64,000 nt of DNA from contig MKTT01000119.1 in NCBI GenBank assembly GCA_001898385.1, positions 55,200 to 119,199 on the forward strand. Direction: 5' to 3'. A program made the translations under genes and the position numbers. The stretch comes from Planctomycetales bacterium 71-10. Lineage in GTDB: Bacteria; Planctomycetota; Planctomycetia; Isosphaerales; Isosphaeraceae. The notes below the pieces were generated by a model. It made no database searches, was not told where the DNA came from, and saw only the letters and a list, made by a program, of their open reading frames with translations. This document shows, one piece after another, positions 24,493-34,031 of this stretch (its first letter is position 1; each line of letters starts with the position of its first letter).

Positions 24493-27400
24493 TCAGGAGC
24501 AGCCCATGCTGTTGCCGCAGTTGAAGCAGCGGTAGCAGGTGCCGCAGCGGACGGTCAGGGCGCCGCAGTTGTCGCAGGCGGGGGCGTCGCTCTGGAACGA
24601 GGCGAACTGGCGGTCCTGGACGTCGAGGGCGACGTCGGCGGGGACGGCGTGGGGCTGGGTCGAGGGGAGCTTGGCGGGGGCGGTCCCCAGGACGGCCTCG
24701 TGGTGCTCCAGGTCGGCGATGGTCGCGGTGCGGTGGCCGTTGACCTTCACCGACGGGGCCTCCACGGCCGCCGGCTTGGCCGCGGGCTCGTCGTAGCCGC
24801 GGTTCGGCGAGTTGGCCTCGCGATAGCCGTCGATGAACTCCATGCCGAGCCATCGGAAGATGTAGTCGGCGATGGACTTGGCGATCGGGATGTCCGGGTT
24901 CTTGGTGAACCCGGCGGGCTCGAACCGGCTGTGGGCGAACTTGTTGACGAAGACCTCCAGCGGCACCCCGTACTGGAGCCCGATCGAGATCGACGTCCCC
25001 AGCACGTCCATCAGGCCGCCGATGGTCGAGCCTTCCTTCGCCATCGTGATGAACAGCTCGCCGGGGCGGCCGTCGGGGTAGAAGCCGACGTTGATGTAGC
25101 CCTCGTGCCCCTGGATGTCGAACTTGTGCGTGATGCTCCGCCGCGTGTGCGGCAGCCGCTCGCGACGGGGCTTGGCCACCACCGTCGTCGCCGTCGGGGC
25201 CTGGACCGGCTTCAGCGACTCAACCGCCACCACGGCCGGAGCGGGGGCGGGCTCGACGGCCTTCGGCTCCTCGGCCTTGTCCGACTTCTCGGACTTGGTG
25301 GAGACGGGCTGGCTCCCCTTGGAGCCGTCGCGGTAGATGGCCAGGGCCTTCAGGCCGAGCTTCCAGCCTTCCAGGTAGGTCTCGCGGATGTCCTCGACGG
25401 TCGCCTCGTTGGGGAGGTTGCACGTCTTGGAGATCGCCCCGGAGAGGAACGGCTGGACGGCCGCCATCATCCGGAGGTGGCCCAGGTAGTGGATGCTGCG
25501 CCCGCCCTGCGGCGGGGCGAACGCGCAGTCGAAGACCGGCAGGTGCTCGTCCTTCAGGGCCGGGGCACCCTCGATGGTGTCGTGGGCGTCGATGTAGTCG
25601 AGGATCCCGCGGACCTCGGGCTCGTCGTAGCCCAGCTTCCGGAGCGCGGCGGGGACCGTCCGGTTGACGATCTTGAGCATGCCGCCGCCGGCCAGGAGCT
25701 TGTACTTCACCAGGGCGATGTCCGGCTCGATGCCGGTGGTGTCGCAGTCCATCATGAAGGCGATGGTCCCGGTGGGAGCCAGCACCGTCACCTGGCTGTT
25801 GCGATACCCGTTGGCGCGGCCGGTCTCCAGGCACTCGTCCCAGATCCGGTGCGCGGCCAGGCGGATCGCCTCCGGGGCCTTCTCGTCGATGGCGTAGGCG
25901 GCCTCGCGGTGCATTCCGATGACGTTCAGCATCGGCTCGCGGTTGATCGCGAAGCCCTCGAACGCCCCGACCCGGCCGGCGTGCTCGGCGCTGGTGAGGT
26001 ACGCCTGGCCGTGCATGACGGCCGTGATCGCCGCGGCGACCGCCCGGCCTTCCTCCGAGTCGTACGCCATGCCCGACGACATCAGCATGCTGCCGAGGTT
26101 CGCGTAGCCCAGGCCCAGCGGCCGGAACTTGTGGCTGTTGGCGGCGATCTTCTGCGTCGGGTAGCTGGCGTGGTCGACCAGGATCTCCTGCGCGGTGATG
26201 AAGATCCGGCACGCGGCGCGGAACCTCTCCACGTCGAAGACGCCGGCCTCGTCCACGAACCGGGCCAGGTTCAGCGAGGCCAGGTTGCACGCCGAGTCGT
26301 CGACGAACATGTACTCGCTGCACGGGTTCGACGAGTTGATCGGCGCCGTGTTGGGGCAGGTGTGCCAGCGCTGGATGGTGTCCTCGTACTGGACGCCGGG
26401 GTCGCCGCAGAGCCAGGTCCCCTCGGAGATCCGGTCCAGCAGCATCTTGGCGCTGTAGGTCTCCATCGGCTTGCCGGTCATGACCGACCGGGTGGTCCAC
26501 TCGCCGTCGGCCTCGGCCGCCGCGAGGAAGTCGTCGGAGCAGCGGACGGAGAGGTTGGCGTTCTGGAACAGGACCGAGCTGTACGCCTCGCCGTTGAAGT
26601 TGGCCTCGTACCCCTGCTGGATGAGCGCCTGGGCCTTGGCCTCCTCCTTGATCTTGCACTCGATGAATTCGAGCACGTCCGGGTGCCAGATCTTGAGCGT
26701 CTGCATCTTGGCGGCGCGCCGGGTCTTGCCCCCCGACTTCACGACGCTGGCGACGGCGTCGTACACCCGCATGAAGCTGACCGGGCCCGACGGCTTGCCG
26801 CCGCCGGCGAGCTTCTCGCGGCTGGACCGCAGGGTCGACAGGTCGGTCCCCGTGCCGGAGCCGAACTTGAACAGCATGGCCTCGCTGTGCGCGAGCCTCA
26901 TGATGCCGTCCATGTCGTCGGAGACGCTCTGGATGAAGCAGGCCGACGACTGCGGCGTCTCGTAGGCGTTCTGCGCCGCGACGACCGTCCGCGTCTCCTC
27001 GTCCCACTTCCAGTTGTTGGCCGGGCCGGCGATGCCGTAGGCGTGGAACAGGCCGACGTTGAACCACACCGGCGAGTTGAACGACCCGTACTGGCCCAGG
27101 CAGAGGGCCGACAGCTCGTCATAGAACCGCTCGGAGTCCTCGGTCGTGGCGAAGTACCCGTCCTCGCGGCCCCAGTCGGCGATCGTCCGGGTGACGCGAT
27201 CGACGAGCTGGCGGACCGAATACTCGCGCTTCCCCTCGGCGGGCGAGCCGTTGCCGGCCGTCACGTCGCCGTAGAAGTACTTGCTGACGACGACGTTGGT
27301 CGCGAGCTGGCTCCACCCCTTGGGGATCTCGCAGCCGACCTGCTCGAAGATGGCCTTCCCCCGCTCGTCCTTGATCGCCGCCGATCGCGAGTCCCACTCG

Positions 27401-27555
27401 ACCTGGTCGAACGGGCTGACGCCTTCCGTGCTGAAGATGCGCGGCACCACCATCCCCGAACGGCCCCTGGCGTCCTTCGCCTTCGCCGACGCTCCTTCGG
27501 GCTGATGCTGCTGTTCCACGGCGGTCGTCCCGTTCGGCCTTCCTGCTCTCGCCAT
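24493..27555 (-). CDS. nrdJ: Adenosylcobalamin-dependent (class II) ribonucleotide reductase
   Basis: The 1,020-residue protein makes deoxyribonucleotides using B12 as radical source. Visible family features are QSSACFIQSVSDDMDGIM, FGSGTGTDLSTLRSS, SGGKTRRAAKMQTLKIWHPD, the active-site NPCSEY (Cys and Glu) followed by SACNLASLNL, and APTGTIAFMMDCDTTGIEPD. After an Ala/Pro/Val-rich linker (about 740-790) the C-terminus has a TSCPD-like region and a Cys-rich tail (DNCGALTVRCGTCYRCFNCG) that may reduce the active site or bind zinc. ATG 27555 is preceded by GAGAG and GGGGGAG. It appears to be a single-gene unit behind the rplU terminator. Confidence 0.95.
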   Translation of the reverse strand: MARAGRPNGTTAVEQQHQPEGASAKAKDARGRSGMVVPRIFSTEGVSPFDQVEWDSRSAAIKDERGKAIFEQVGCEIPKGWSQLATNVVVSKYFYGDVTAGNGSPAEGKREYSVRQLVDRVTRTIADWGREDGYFATTEDSERFYDELSALCLGQYGSFNSPVWFNVGLFHAYGIAGPANNWKWDEETRTVVAAQNAYETPQSSACFIQSVSDDMDGIMRLAHSEAMLFKFGSGTGTDLSTLRSSREKLAGGGKPSGPVSFMRVYDAVASVVKSGGKTRRAAKMQTLKIWHPDVLEFIECKIKEEAKAQALIQQGYEANFNGEAYSSVLFQNANLSVRCSDDFLAAAEADGEWTTRSVMTGKPMETYSAKMLLDRISEGTWLCGDPGVQYEDTIQRWHTCPNTAPINSSNPCSEYMFVDDSACNLASLNLARFVDEAGVFDVERFRAACRIFITAQEILVDHASYPTQKIAANSHKFRPLGLGYANLGSMLMSSGMAYDSEEGRAVAAAITAVMHGQAYLTSAEHAGRVGAFEGFAINREPMLNVIGMHREAAYAIDEKAPEAIRLAAHRIWDECLETGRANGYRNSQVTVLAPTGTIAFMMDCDTTGIEPDIALVKYKLLAGGGMLKIVNRTVPAALRKLGYDEPEVRGILDYIDAHDTIEGAPALKDEHLPVFDCAFAPPQGGRSIHYLGHLRMMAAVQPFLSGAISKTCNLPNEATVEDIRETYLEGWKLGLKALAIYRDGSKGSQPVSTKSEKSDKAEEPKAVEPAPAPAVVAVESLKPVQAPTATTVVAKPRRERLPHTRRSITHKFDIQGHEGYINVGFYPDGRPGELFITMAKEGSTIGGLMDVLGTSISIGLQYGVPLEVFVNKFAHSRFEPAGFTKNPDIPIAKSIADYIFRWLGMEFIDGYREANSPNRGYDEPAAKPAAVEAPSVKVNGHRTATIADLEHHEAVLGTAPAKLPSTQPHAVPADVALDVQDRQFASFQSDAPACDNCGALTVRCGTCYRCFNCGNSMGCS

Positions 27556-27888
27556 CGGCTCTCACTCCCCCGTTTGGTCGATGAGGTATCGACGCAAATG
27601 AGCCGAGCCGGTGTCTCGCCGGCCGGCGCATTCTAGTCGATTGCCGTCCACCAATCCAGATGTTCATGCCCGCCGCACTCGATGTCGGCGTATCGGTTCG
27701 CGGAACTTGAGTCGACGCACCCTTTTATCGATGCATCCTCGGCCCGGCGACGGCCGGGGCCGAGATGTTCGCGACGAAGCGGGATAAGGCTCCCCGATCG
27801 GGACGGCCTCGGCAGTTCCCTGGCAGTGGTTCTTCGCTCCACGACTCGGCAGCCGAAGCATGCGCGCGCCGGGGGATGAAGGAGGCGC
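27556..27888 (-). promoter_or_regulatory. nrdJ leader/promoter region
   Basis: This 333-bp stretch between the rplU terminator and nrdJ contains the nrdJ promoter. On the minus strand it carries GCCAGGGAACTGCC (about 27810-27824), faintly like part of a cobalamin riboswitch, and a strong GC hairpin near 27740-27765 (CGGCCCGGCGACGGCCGGGGCCG region). The conserved B12-riboswitch core could not be recognised, so no riboswitch is called. Confidence 0.4.
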
Positions 27889-27912
27889 AAAAAAAGCCCG
27901 CGGCCGGCGGGC
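27889..27912 (-). terminator. Intrinsic terminator of rplU
   Basis: On the minus strand GCCCGC-CGGCC-GCGGGC is followed directly by seven T. It is the only textbook stem plus U-tract terminator seen in the window and lies 58 nt past the rplU stop. Confidence 0.9.
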
Positions 27913-27970
27913 GCGCCGGGCGCGGGCGGTAGAGGCGTCAAAGGTGGCCGACGCGGGAGCGGGGCCGCGA

Positions 27971-28288
27971 TCAGGAGGCCTTCGCCACGCTGATGATCTG
28001 CACGGTCGTGTACGGCTGACGGTGGCCGCGGCGACGACGCATGTTCTTGCGACGGCGGAACTTCTGGATGATGATCTTCTTGGTGCGGAACTGGTCGACG
28101 ATCTTGGCCTTGACCGCGGCGCCATCGATCAGGGGCGCGCCGATGGTCGGCTCGCCTTCGCCGGCGATCAGGAAGACCTTGTCGAAGGTGACGTCGTCGC
28201 CGGCCTTGCCCTCGCGGCGGTCGACCTGGATGAAGTCGCCTTCCTGAACGCGATACTGGTGCGAACCATCTTCAAAAATGGCGTACAT
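27971..28288 (-). CDS. rplU: 50S ribosomal protein L21
   Basis: The 105-residue protein begins MYAIFEDGSHQYRVQEGDFIQVD and has the 23S-rRNA-binding signature FRRRKNMRRRRGHRQPYTTVQI, the diagnostic L21 C-terminus. Its length is normal. The usual partner rpmA (L27) is not next to it. Instead a strong terminator follows, so rplU is monocistronic here. Confidence 0.97.
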   Translation of the reverse strand: MYAIFEDGSHQYRVQEGDFIQVDRREGKAGDDVTFDKVFLIAGEGEPTIGAPLIDGAAVKAKIVDQFRTKKIIIQKFRRRKNMRRRRGHRQPYTTVQIISVAKAS

Positions 28289-28617
28289 GTTCTGTCCGAA
28301 GCTCCTGGGCGGACGACGGGCCCGCGTTCGACGAGTCCGGGATGCTCGGGCTCGCCCGTCCCCCGACCTCTTCCAGCTCAATTGAGTGAAGCGTCTTCGC
28401 CGCGCGGAATCCCCTCCGCGCGAGAAGAAAACGCAACTGTACCCCAAACCCGAGGGGTGAATCAAGGTCCGTTGCGGCGCGACAGCCGGCAAAATCCGAA
28501 TCCTCCCTTCATCCCCATGGAGTCGCCTCCTTCATTTATCATCGATCCCGGGGAATTCCGGGGCCGGTCGACCGTCCCAGGGCATGGGAGGGGTGGATTC
28601 GGGAGGAGGGGGGCCGG

Positions 28618-30276
28618 ATGCAAGCGTCACGACCATCGCCGACGGGCCTGCGGGCCCTGTTCACCGGCGGCTCGACGACGGGGATGACCGATGGGGAGTT
28701 GCTGGAGCGGTTCCGCACGCGGACCGGGCCGGCCGACCCGGCGGCGGAATCGGCGTTCGAGGCCCTGGTGGACCGGCACGCGGCGATGGTCTGGGGCGTC
28801 TGCCGGCGCTCGCTGGGCCGGGCCGACGCGGAGGATGCGTTCCAGGCGACGTTCCTGGTCCTCGTCCGCCGCGCCGGCTCGATCCGCGTCGACGGCGGCG
28901 GATCGGCCGGGCGCTGGCTCTACGGCGTGGCGCGGAAGGTGTCGACGCGGCTCCGCTCGGAGGCCCGCCGACGCCCCCCGGCGACCGTCGACCCGGCGGC
29001 CGGCGACGACCCCGCGGCGCTCGCCGAGCGTCGGGACGTCCGCGACGCCGTGGCCGACGAGCTGGATCGCCTCCCCCCGAAGTACCGACGACCGATCGAG
29101 TTGTGCGACTTCGAGGGCCTGACGTACGAGCAGGCCGGCGTCTCGCTGGGCTGGCCCACCGCGACGATCAAGAGCCGCCTGGCCCGGGGCCGCACCCGGC
29201 TGCGGACGCGCCTGGAGCGTCGGGGCCTCGCCCCCGCCGCGACGGCAATCGTCCTGGCCGAGTTCGCCCGCGAGGCCCGCGCCGGCGTCCCGGAGTCGCT
29301 GATCCCCCCCACCCTGCGGGCCGCCGCGCTCGCCTCGGGCCTGATCCCCGGGGCCGTCGCCCGGCTGGCCGAAGGAGTCGTCCGCACGATGATGATGGAG
29401 AAACTGAAGTCGCTCGCCCTGATCCTGGTCGCCGCCGCGACCACGGCCGCCGTCGCGCGATCCCCGCAAGACGGTGCCAATCCCAGGCCGATCGCCGCCC
29501 CGGCGACCCCGGCCCCCGACCCGAGATTCACCGCGAAGTTCTCCGACGGCGTGAGCGTGGAGATCCTGGCCGTCAGCTCCGGGCCCGACAAGTGGTGGAG
29601 ACCCGACGGCTCTCCCCTCGATACCCCTCCCTGCGACGAGGACGATGGGACGGGACCGCGCACGGAAACCCATCCCCGGCCCCCCCTCGCCCCGAACCCC
29701 AGCGACGTGGATGAGGCGAAAATCAGGATCCTCTACCAGGTGCATGACTTCGGCCCGCGCGACGACGTCACGTCGGAGAACTTCGGATACCACCGCGACG
29801 TCAAGCGAGGAGGTCAGGTCGTCCCGGGGTTGCACTGGTTGTCCTTCAACCCGAGGGTCATGGGTCGCCCCTGGGCCGACAAGTGGACCGTCGGATTCCA
29901 GAAATCGCTGGGGGCCTGGGAGAACCATGCGACCTTGAGGCCGGGGCTCGGAGCCGGCCGCGTCGACGACACACCCGGCGCGCGCACGAGTTACACGATC
30001 GGGCTCAACGAGAAGAACCAGACGGTCACGACGATCGTCCACGAGATCGACCCGGCGGAAGCGGATTCCGAGGTCGTCGCCATCGACGTCGAGGGGCGCG
30101 TGACGTTCCCGAAGAGCGGGTCGGCAGTGAAGAATGAGATGTACACCTTGCGACAGGACAGGTTCAACCTGCCGCCCGATCGGATCCAGGAATTTCGCCT
30201 CCAGAAGCGGGCCCGCGATCGCGTCTCCATCCCCGACGTCGCCCTGAAACCCCGCCCGGCCGACGATCCCCGTTGA
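28618..30276 (+). CDS. ECF sigma factor fused to transmembrane segment and C-terminal domain
   Basis: Of 552 residues, the first ~205 form an ECF sigma factor: region 2 (FEALVDRHAAMVWGVCRRSLG, AEDAFQATFLVLVRRAG) and region 4 (YEQAGVSLGWPTATIKSRLARG). A linker leads to one hydrophobic segment at about 263-281 (LKSLALILVAAATTAAVA). About 270 residues of non-sigma sequence follow (FTAKFSDGVSVEILAVSS...; KIRILYQVHDFGPRD) with no known domain. The layout implies a membrane-bound sigma factor sensing signals outside the cytoplasm. GGGAGGAGGG lies just before ATG 28618. Such C-terminally extended ECFs are known in planctomycetes, but this extension is not one I recognise. Confidence 0.9.
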   Translation: MQASRPSPTGLRALFTGGSTTGMTDGELLERFRTRTGPADPAAESAFEALVDRHAAMVWGVCRRSLGRADAEDAFQATFLVLVRRAGSIRVDGGGSAGRWLYGVARKVSTRLRSEARRRPPATVDPAAGDDPAALAERRDVRDAVADELDRLPPKYRRPIELCDFEGLTYEQAGVSLGWPTATIKSRLARGRTRLRTRLERRGLAPAATAIVLAEFAREARAGVPESLIPPTLRAAALASGLIPGAVARLAEGVVRTMMMEKLKSLALILVAAATTAAVARSPQDGANPRPIAAPATPAPDPRFTAKFSDGVSVEILAVSSGPDKWWRPDGSPLDTPPCDEDDGTGPRTETHPRPPLAPNPSDVDEAKIRILYQVHDFGPRDDVTSENFGYHRDVKRGGQVVPGLHWLSFNPRVMGRPWADKWTVGFQKSLGAWENHATLRPGLGAGRVDDTPGARTSYTIGLNEKNQTVTTIVHEIDPAEADSEVVAIDVEGRVTFPKSGSAVKNEMYTLRQDRFNLPPDRIQEFRLQKRARDRVSIPDVALKPRPADDPR

Positions 30277-30437
30277 CCGATCCGCCCCGCCGGGATACCT
30301 AATCCCCACGCCGCGTCGCGCCCGGATTTTTCGGATTCCTGAAATCTCCGCGCGCGATCCGCGGATCATCCCGCCGAAGAGAGGTCCCGCTCTTTGGCAA
30401 CCCGACAGGCAAGAGGCCATCACGCCGAGCCGATTCG

Positions 30438-30646
30438 TCCCCTCTCCCGCCGGGAGAGGGCGGCCGCGCAGCGGCGGGTGAGGGTCGCCGGATCTCGGAG
30501 GGCATGCCGGATACGAGACGCACGAGCGGGCCGACGACGACGGCCTTCTCCCCTTGAGGGAGAAGGCTTGATCGCCGCGGCGACCTCGAAATCCCACGAC
30601 CCTCACCCGGCCCTTCGGGCCGCCCTCTCCCGGCGGGAGAGGGGAC
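30438..30646. repeat. Dispersed palindromic repeat, type 1
   Basis: It starts with the CCCCTCTCCCG-CGGGAGAGGG hairpin, then CGGCCGCGCAGCGGCGGGTGAGGGTC. It has an internal CTTCTCCCCTTGAGGGAGAAGG hairpin (about 30545-30567) and ends in ACCCTCACCCGGCC...GGGAGAGGGGAC. The left ~100 bp align almost base for base with the copy at 10467. Confidence 0.85.
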
Positions 30647-30803
30647 GTGGGCCGGCGAAAAATCACTTCGAAATCGACGATCGAAGCCAAACCAAAAACG
30701 ACGCTAAAACCTAAACCCCAAAAGACTTGCGTACCTCACAACCGCCCGCCGAGACGAGCGAACGGACCCGATTCCAAGCCAGGGCGCAGGCAGGAGGCCG
30801 GCG

Positions 30804-31877
30804 ATGCTGATGACGATCCTGATCGCGGCGACGATGGGTCAGCCGGGGACGGTCGAGGCCCGGGTGGCGGTCGCGCGGCTGGACGTGGTGGACCGGCCCG
30901 CGGATTCCGGATACGTCGTGGCGACCCTGACGAAGGGCGACGCGGTGCGGGTCCGGCCCGGCGAGGCCCCCGTCACGGGATGGCTGGCGATCGACCCGCC
31001 GGGGTCGGTCTATTGCTGGGTGGAGGCGGCGGCCCTCAGGCGGGCGGATCCGCTCCGCGAGCGTCCGGACGCGGCCCGGGTCCGCACGACCACGACGATC
31101 CGGTCGGCCAACCCCAAGGCGAAGCTCCCCGGCCCGCCCCGGGGGACCCTCAACCCGGGCGACCGGGTCCGGGTGCTCGACATCCCCCCCCTGGAGGTCG
31201 GCGAATCCTCCCCCCGGCGCTGGGCGGCCGTGGCCCCGCCGACCGGCCGAGCGTACTACGTCCCGGCCGAGGCCGTGGAATGGGCCGCGCCCGCCGAGGT
31301 CGAGGTCCGGCCGACCGCCTTCGCGGCGGGAGGGGAAGATCCGGAGTTGAAGCGGGGCGACGCCATGCTGCTGGCGGAGACCACCGCCAAGCCCGTCGAG
31401 GACTGGCGGCTGGAGCCGATCCGCTCGGCCTATGAAGCCTTCGCCCGCCAGGCTGAAGCGGACCCCGACCGCCGCCGATCCGTCGACGGCCGGCTCAAGC
31501 AGTTGGAGGGGCTCGAACGGGCCGCCGCCGCCGCGAAGGGGTTCGTCGAGGCGGCTTCGAAGAGCCGCGACCTGGACGCCTCGTTCGCCCGCCTGGAGCG
31601 CCGGATCGCCGACGCCGAGCGCGAGCGGAGCCGGGCGTTCGACGCCGTGGGGTTCGTGCAGCCCTCGGCGAAGATGCACGACGGCCGCAAGCTGTTCGCC
31701 CTGATCGGCCTGAAGGACGGCCACGTCGCGGCGTACCTGGACGTCCCCCCCGGCCTCGACGCCCTCCCCCTCACCGCCCGCCGCGTCGGCGTCCGCGGCG
31801 CGGCCCGCTACGACGCCGACCTGAAGGCCCGCCTCATCACCGTCCGCGACCTGGTGGACCTGGAGGCCAAGGAGTGA
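30804..31877 (+). CDS. Hypothetical protein with two SH3-like domains and a helical region
   Basis: AGGAGG at 30792-30797 sets ATG 30804. The 357 residues begin with a weak hydrophobic leader (MTILIAATMG). Two bacterial SH3-like modules follow (about 20-80: VVDRPADSGYVVATLTKGDAVRV...GWLAIDPPGSVYCWVEAAAL; about 90-165: TIRSANPKAKLPGPPRG...VRVLDI...YYVPAEAVEW). An Arg/Ala/Glu-rich helical stretch (about 200-275) and a small C-terminal beta domain (LIGLKDGHVAAYLDVPPG) complete it. SH3b domains usually bind cell-wall or peptide ligands. The exact function is unknown. Confidence 0.82.
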   Translation: MLMTILIAATMGQPGTVEARVAVARLDVVDRPADSGYVVATLTKGDAVRVRPGEAPVTGWLAIDPPGSVYCWVEAAALRRADPLRERPDAARVRTTTTIRSANPKAKLPGPPRGTLNPGDRVRVLDIPPLEVGESSPRRWAAVAPPTGRAYYVPAEAVEWAAPAEVEVRPTAFAAGGEDPELKRGDAMLLAETTAKPVEDWRLEPIRSAYEAFARQAEADPDRRRSVDGRLKQLEGLERAAAAAKGFVEAASKSRDLDASFARLERRIADAERERSRAFDAVGFVQPSAKMHDGRKLFALIGLKDGHVAAYLDVPPGLDALPLTARRVGVRGAARYDADLKARLITVRDLVDLEAKE

Positions 31878-31950
31878 CCGCCGTGGCGGGAGCTTCCTCT
31901 ATATATACTGACCTGTCCCGGTTTTTCAGGGGGGCTGCGACGAGGACGGT

Positions 31951-32126
31951 CTTCCCCCCTCGCGGGGGAAGACAGACGCCGAAGGCGTCAGATGAGGGGG
32001 ACGCGGAGCACGGGTGCCGTCGGAATTCGACGGACCGCCCGACCGGCCCCGGATCCCGACGGCCGTCTGGCGCGTCGTCCCCCTCATCCGGCCCTTCGGG
32101 CCACCTTCCCCCGCGAGGGGTGAAGG
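31951..32126. repeat. Dispersed palindromic repeat, type 2
   Basis: CTTCCCCCCTCGCGGGGGAAGACAGACGCC begins the element and CGGCCCTTCGGGCCACCTTCCCCCGCGAGG ends it, with GAAGGCGTCAGATGAGGGGGACGCGGAGCACGGG inside (described in parts of the same motif). The copy at 54633 is nearly identical in ends and centre. It lies between convergent stops. Confidence 0.85.
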
Positions 32127-32191
32127 ACGTCAGGATGGCCTCCCCGAAATCCGCGACGGCCGGAGATCAGGCCGCGGCGCGACGGCGGGCG

Positions 32192-33619
32192 TCAGTCCTT
32201 CTTGGGCTCGGCCTTGACGGCGGCGGCCTCCTGGGGCTCGCCCTCCCTGGGGACGGGCTTGCCGGCGAGGATGGCGGCGACTTCGGCCGCGAGCCGTTCG
32301 CGGATGTCGGGGCTGAAGCCGACGTGGGCGGCCTGGACGACCCCCTTGCCGTCGAGCACCACGATGGTGGGGAGGCCCTCCACCTGGAACAGCTCGCCGA
32401 TGGAGCCGGAGGGATCCAGGCCGAGGGCGGCGTTCGCCTTGCCGGCCAGCTCGACCTTCTTCTCGGCCAGGGTCTTCTCGATGAGCTTGCGGACCTCGGC
32501 CGGTTCGGCGGGCTCGCGGTCCTGGCTCAGGGCGACGACCAGGACGTCCTTGTTCGCCTCGTCCTTGGCCAGCTCCTCCACGAGCTTCTGGATCTCGGGC
32601 AGCTCGGCGAGGCAGGGCGGGCACCAGGTCGCCCAGAAGTCGAGGATCACGACCTTGCCGGCGAGGTCGGCCTTGGTCGCGACCTTCGTCTTGTCGGGCC
32701 CGTCGAACAGGGTCAGCGCGAAGTCGGGGGCGGGCTGGCCGACCTTGGAGTCGACGGCCATCTTGGGCCGCTCTTGCGGGCCGCCGGCCATGGCCTCCTG
32801 GAACGAATCGACCTTGGCGAAGCCCTCGGGGGCCTTGAAGGCGAAGGCGTCGGCGGCGGCCGGCTCGGTGGAGACGGGCCCGGCGACCCAGCCGAGCTTG
32901 TCGACCTTCACCTTCTTCCCCTGCTGCGCCGCCTTCTCCAGCAGCTTGGGGTCGACCAGCATGTCGATGTCGGTGAGGAGCTTGGTCTTGGGGTCGACGC
33001 TCAGCTTCAGGCTGGGCCCGTCGCCCTGGGCGATGAGCAGGGCCGGGGCGGCGTCGTCGCCGGCGAGCTGGAGCGAGCCGCCGAGCTGCTCGACGGCCCT
33101 GGCCGGCTCGGGCGAGGTCAGCAGGTTGGTGAGGATGTACATGGGCACGCCCGACGGCCCGCCGAACAGCACCGCGCCGACGGGGCCCTCGCGGAAGACG
33201 TCGAGGGTGATCGCCTTGGGGGCGGGGCCGGCGATGTACTTCTTGAGCGGGTCGACGACGGTGGCGATGGTCTCGCCGTCGCTGACGAGCTTGACCGGGC
33301 CGGCGTCGAGGCTCAGCTTGTTCGGCCGGGCGAAGGTCAGCCGGAGCGGGACTTCCTGCTTCTGGGGCCGGTCGCCCTCGGTCATGGCGATCACGAACCG
33401 CCCCTGGTCCGAATAGGAGCCGAGCGCCTGGTACGCCTTGGCGACCTCGGCCAGCAGCGCGACGGCCTTGGGGTCGTCCAGCTTGCCCTGGGGCCGATCG
33501 GCCGGCGGCTTCGGATCCTGGGCCGCCGCCGCGACGGCCAGGGCCAGCACCAGCCCCGCCGCCCCGGCGAGCCTCGGGAGTCGGACGCGCGCCCCGGGCG
33601 CGGGGGGATATGAACGCAT
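32192..33619 (-). CDS. Secreted TlpA-type thioredoxin-fold protein with N-terminal DUF2092-like domain
   Basis: The 475-residue protein has a signal peptide (LAGAAGLVLALAVAAAAQ). A domain at about 45-260 (AYQALGSYSDQGRFVIAM...LDAGPVKLVSDGETIATVVDP) resembles the lipoprotein-carrier-like DUF2092. A C-terminal redoxin domain follows at about 290-445 (GQPAPDFALTLFDG, ILDFWATWCPPCLAELPEIQKL) with the intact WCPPC redox motif and the cis-Pro LPTIVVL. It should act outside the cytoplasm as a thiol-disulfide oxidoreductase linked to a lipid- or lipoprotein-binding module. GAAGGA precedes ATG 33619. Confidence 0.88.
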   Translation of the reverse strand: MRSYPPAPGARVRLPRLAGAAGLVLALAVAAAAQDPKPPADRPQGKLDDPKAVALLAEVAKAYQALGSYSDQGRFVIAMTEGDRPQKQEVPLRLTFARPNKLSLDAGPVKLVSDGETIATVVDPLKKYIAGPAPKAITLDVFREGPVGAVLFGGPSGVPMYILTNLLTSPEPARAVEQLGGSLQLAGDDAAPALLIAQGDGPSLKLSVDPKTKLLTDIDMLVDPKLLEKAAQQGKKVKVDKLGWVAGPVSTEPAAADAFAFKAPEGFAKVDSFQEAMAGGPQERPKMAVDSKVGQPAPDFALTLFDGPDKTKVATKADLAGKVVILDFWATWCPPCLAELPEIQKLVEELAKDEANKDVLVVALSQDREPAEPAEVRKLIEKTLAEKKVELAGKANAALGLDPSGSIGELFQVEGLPTIVVLDGKGVVQAAHVGFSPDIRERLAAEVAAILAGKPVPREGEPQEAAAVKAEPKKD

Positions 33620-33826
33620 GAGTCGTCCTTCGCAAGTCGAGCGCGAGCGCCGCCCGCGCCGGCGCCCGGCCCCGACGGGCCCGGTCCCGCGCCCGACCCG
33701 GGCGTGGCCTCCATCCTAGCCGCCGCCCGGGCGCTCCGTCGAGGTGCCGCGGGCGTTCGAAACGACGCGGGGCCCGCGCCGGGATCGGCGCGGGCCCCGC
33801 GGGAGATCGATCCGAGGGCCGGTCGA

Positions 33827-33994
33827 TCAGCGCTTCTTGGACTTCACGGCCTTGGGGGCCTCGGGGCCCTCGGTGGGCACGCCGGGGGCCTTGGGCCCCT
33901 CGTCGCCGGCGGCCGGCGCGGGCGTCGAGTCGCCGCAGCCGAGGGTGCTGAAGGTCATCGCGGCCAGCAGGGCGAGCGTCAGGGACTTGCGCAT
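33827..33994 (-). CDS. Small lipoprotein, 55 aa, partner of DUF1559 gene
   Basis: The frame MRKSLTLALLAAM, then lipobox STLGC at about residue 20, then a Pro/Gly/Glu-rich mature part ending VKSKKR gives a 35-residue lipidated peptide. It lies 37 nt behind the DUF1559 gene on the same strand. The second DUF1559 gene (58290) has an equivalent 67-residue lipoprotein behind it, which supports reality and a joint function. Confidence 0.75.
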   Translation of the reverse strand: MRKSLTLALLAAMTFSTLGCGDSTPAPAAGDEGPKAPGVPTEGPEAPKAVKSKKR

Positions 33995-34031
33995 GCGGGG
34001 GTCTCGTGCTCGGGGTTCGGGTGGATGCGGA

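Noticed and set aside
27800..27830. Cobalamin-riboswitch-like GCCAGGGAACTGCC upstream of nrdJ
   Set aside because: Only a short 3'-type motif fits. The conserved core and the other boxes of the B12 riboswitch could not be found in the leader.
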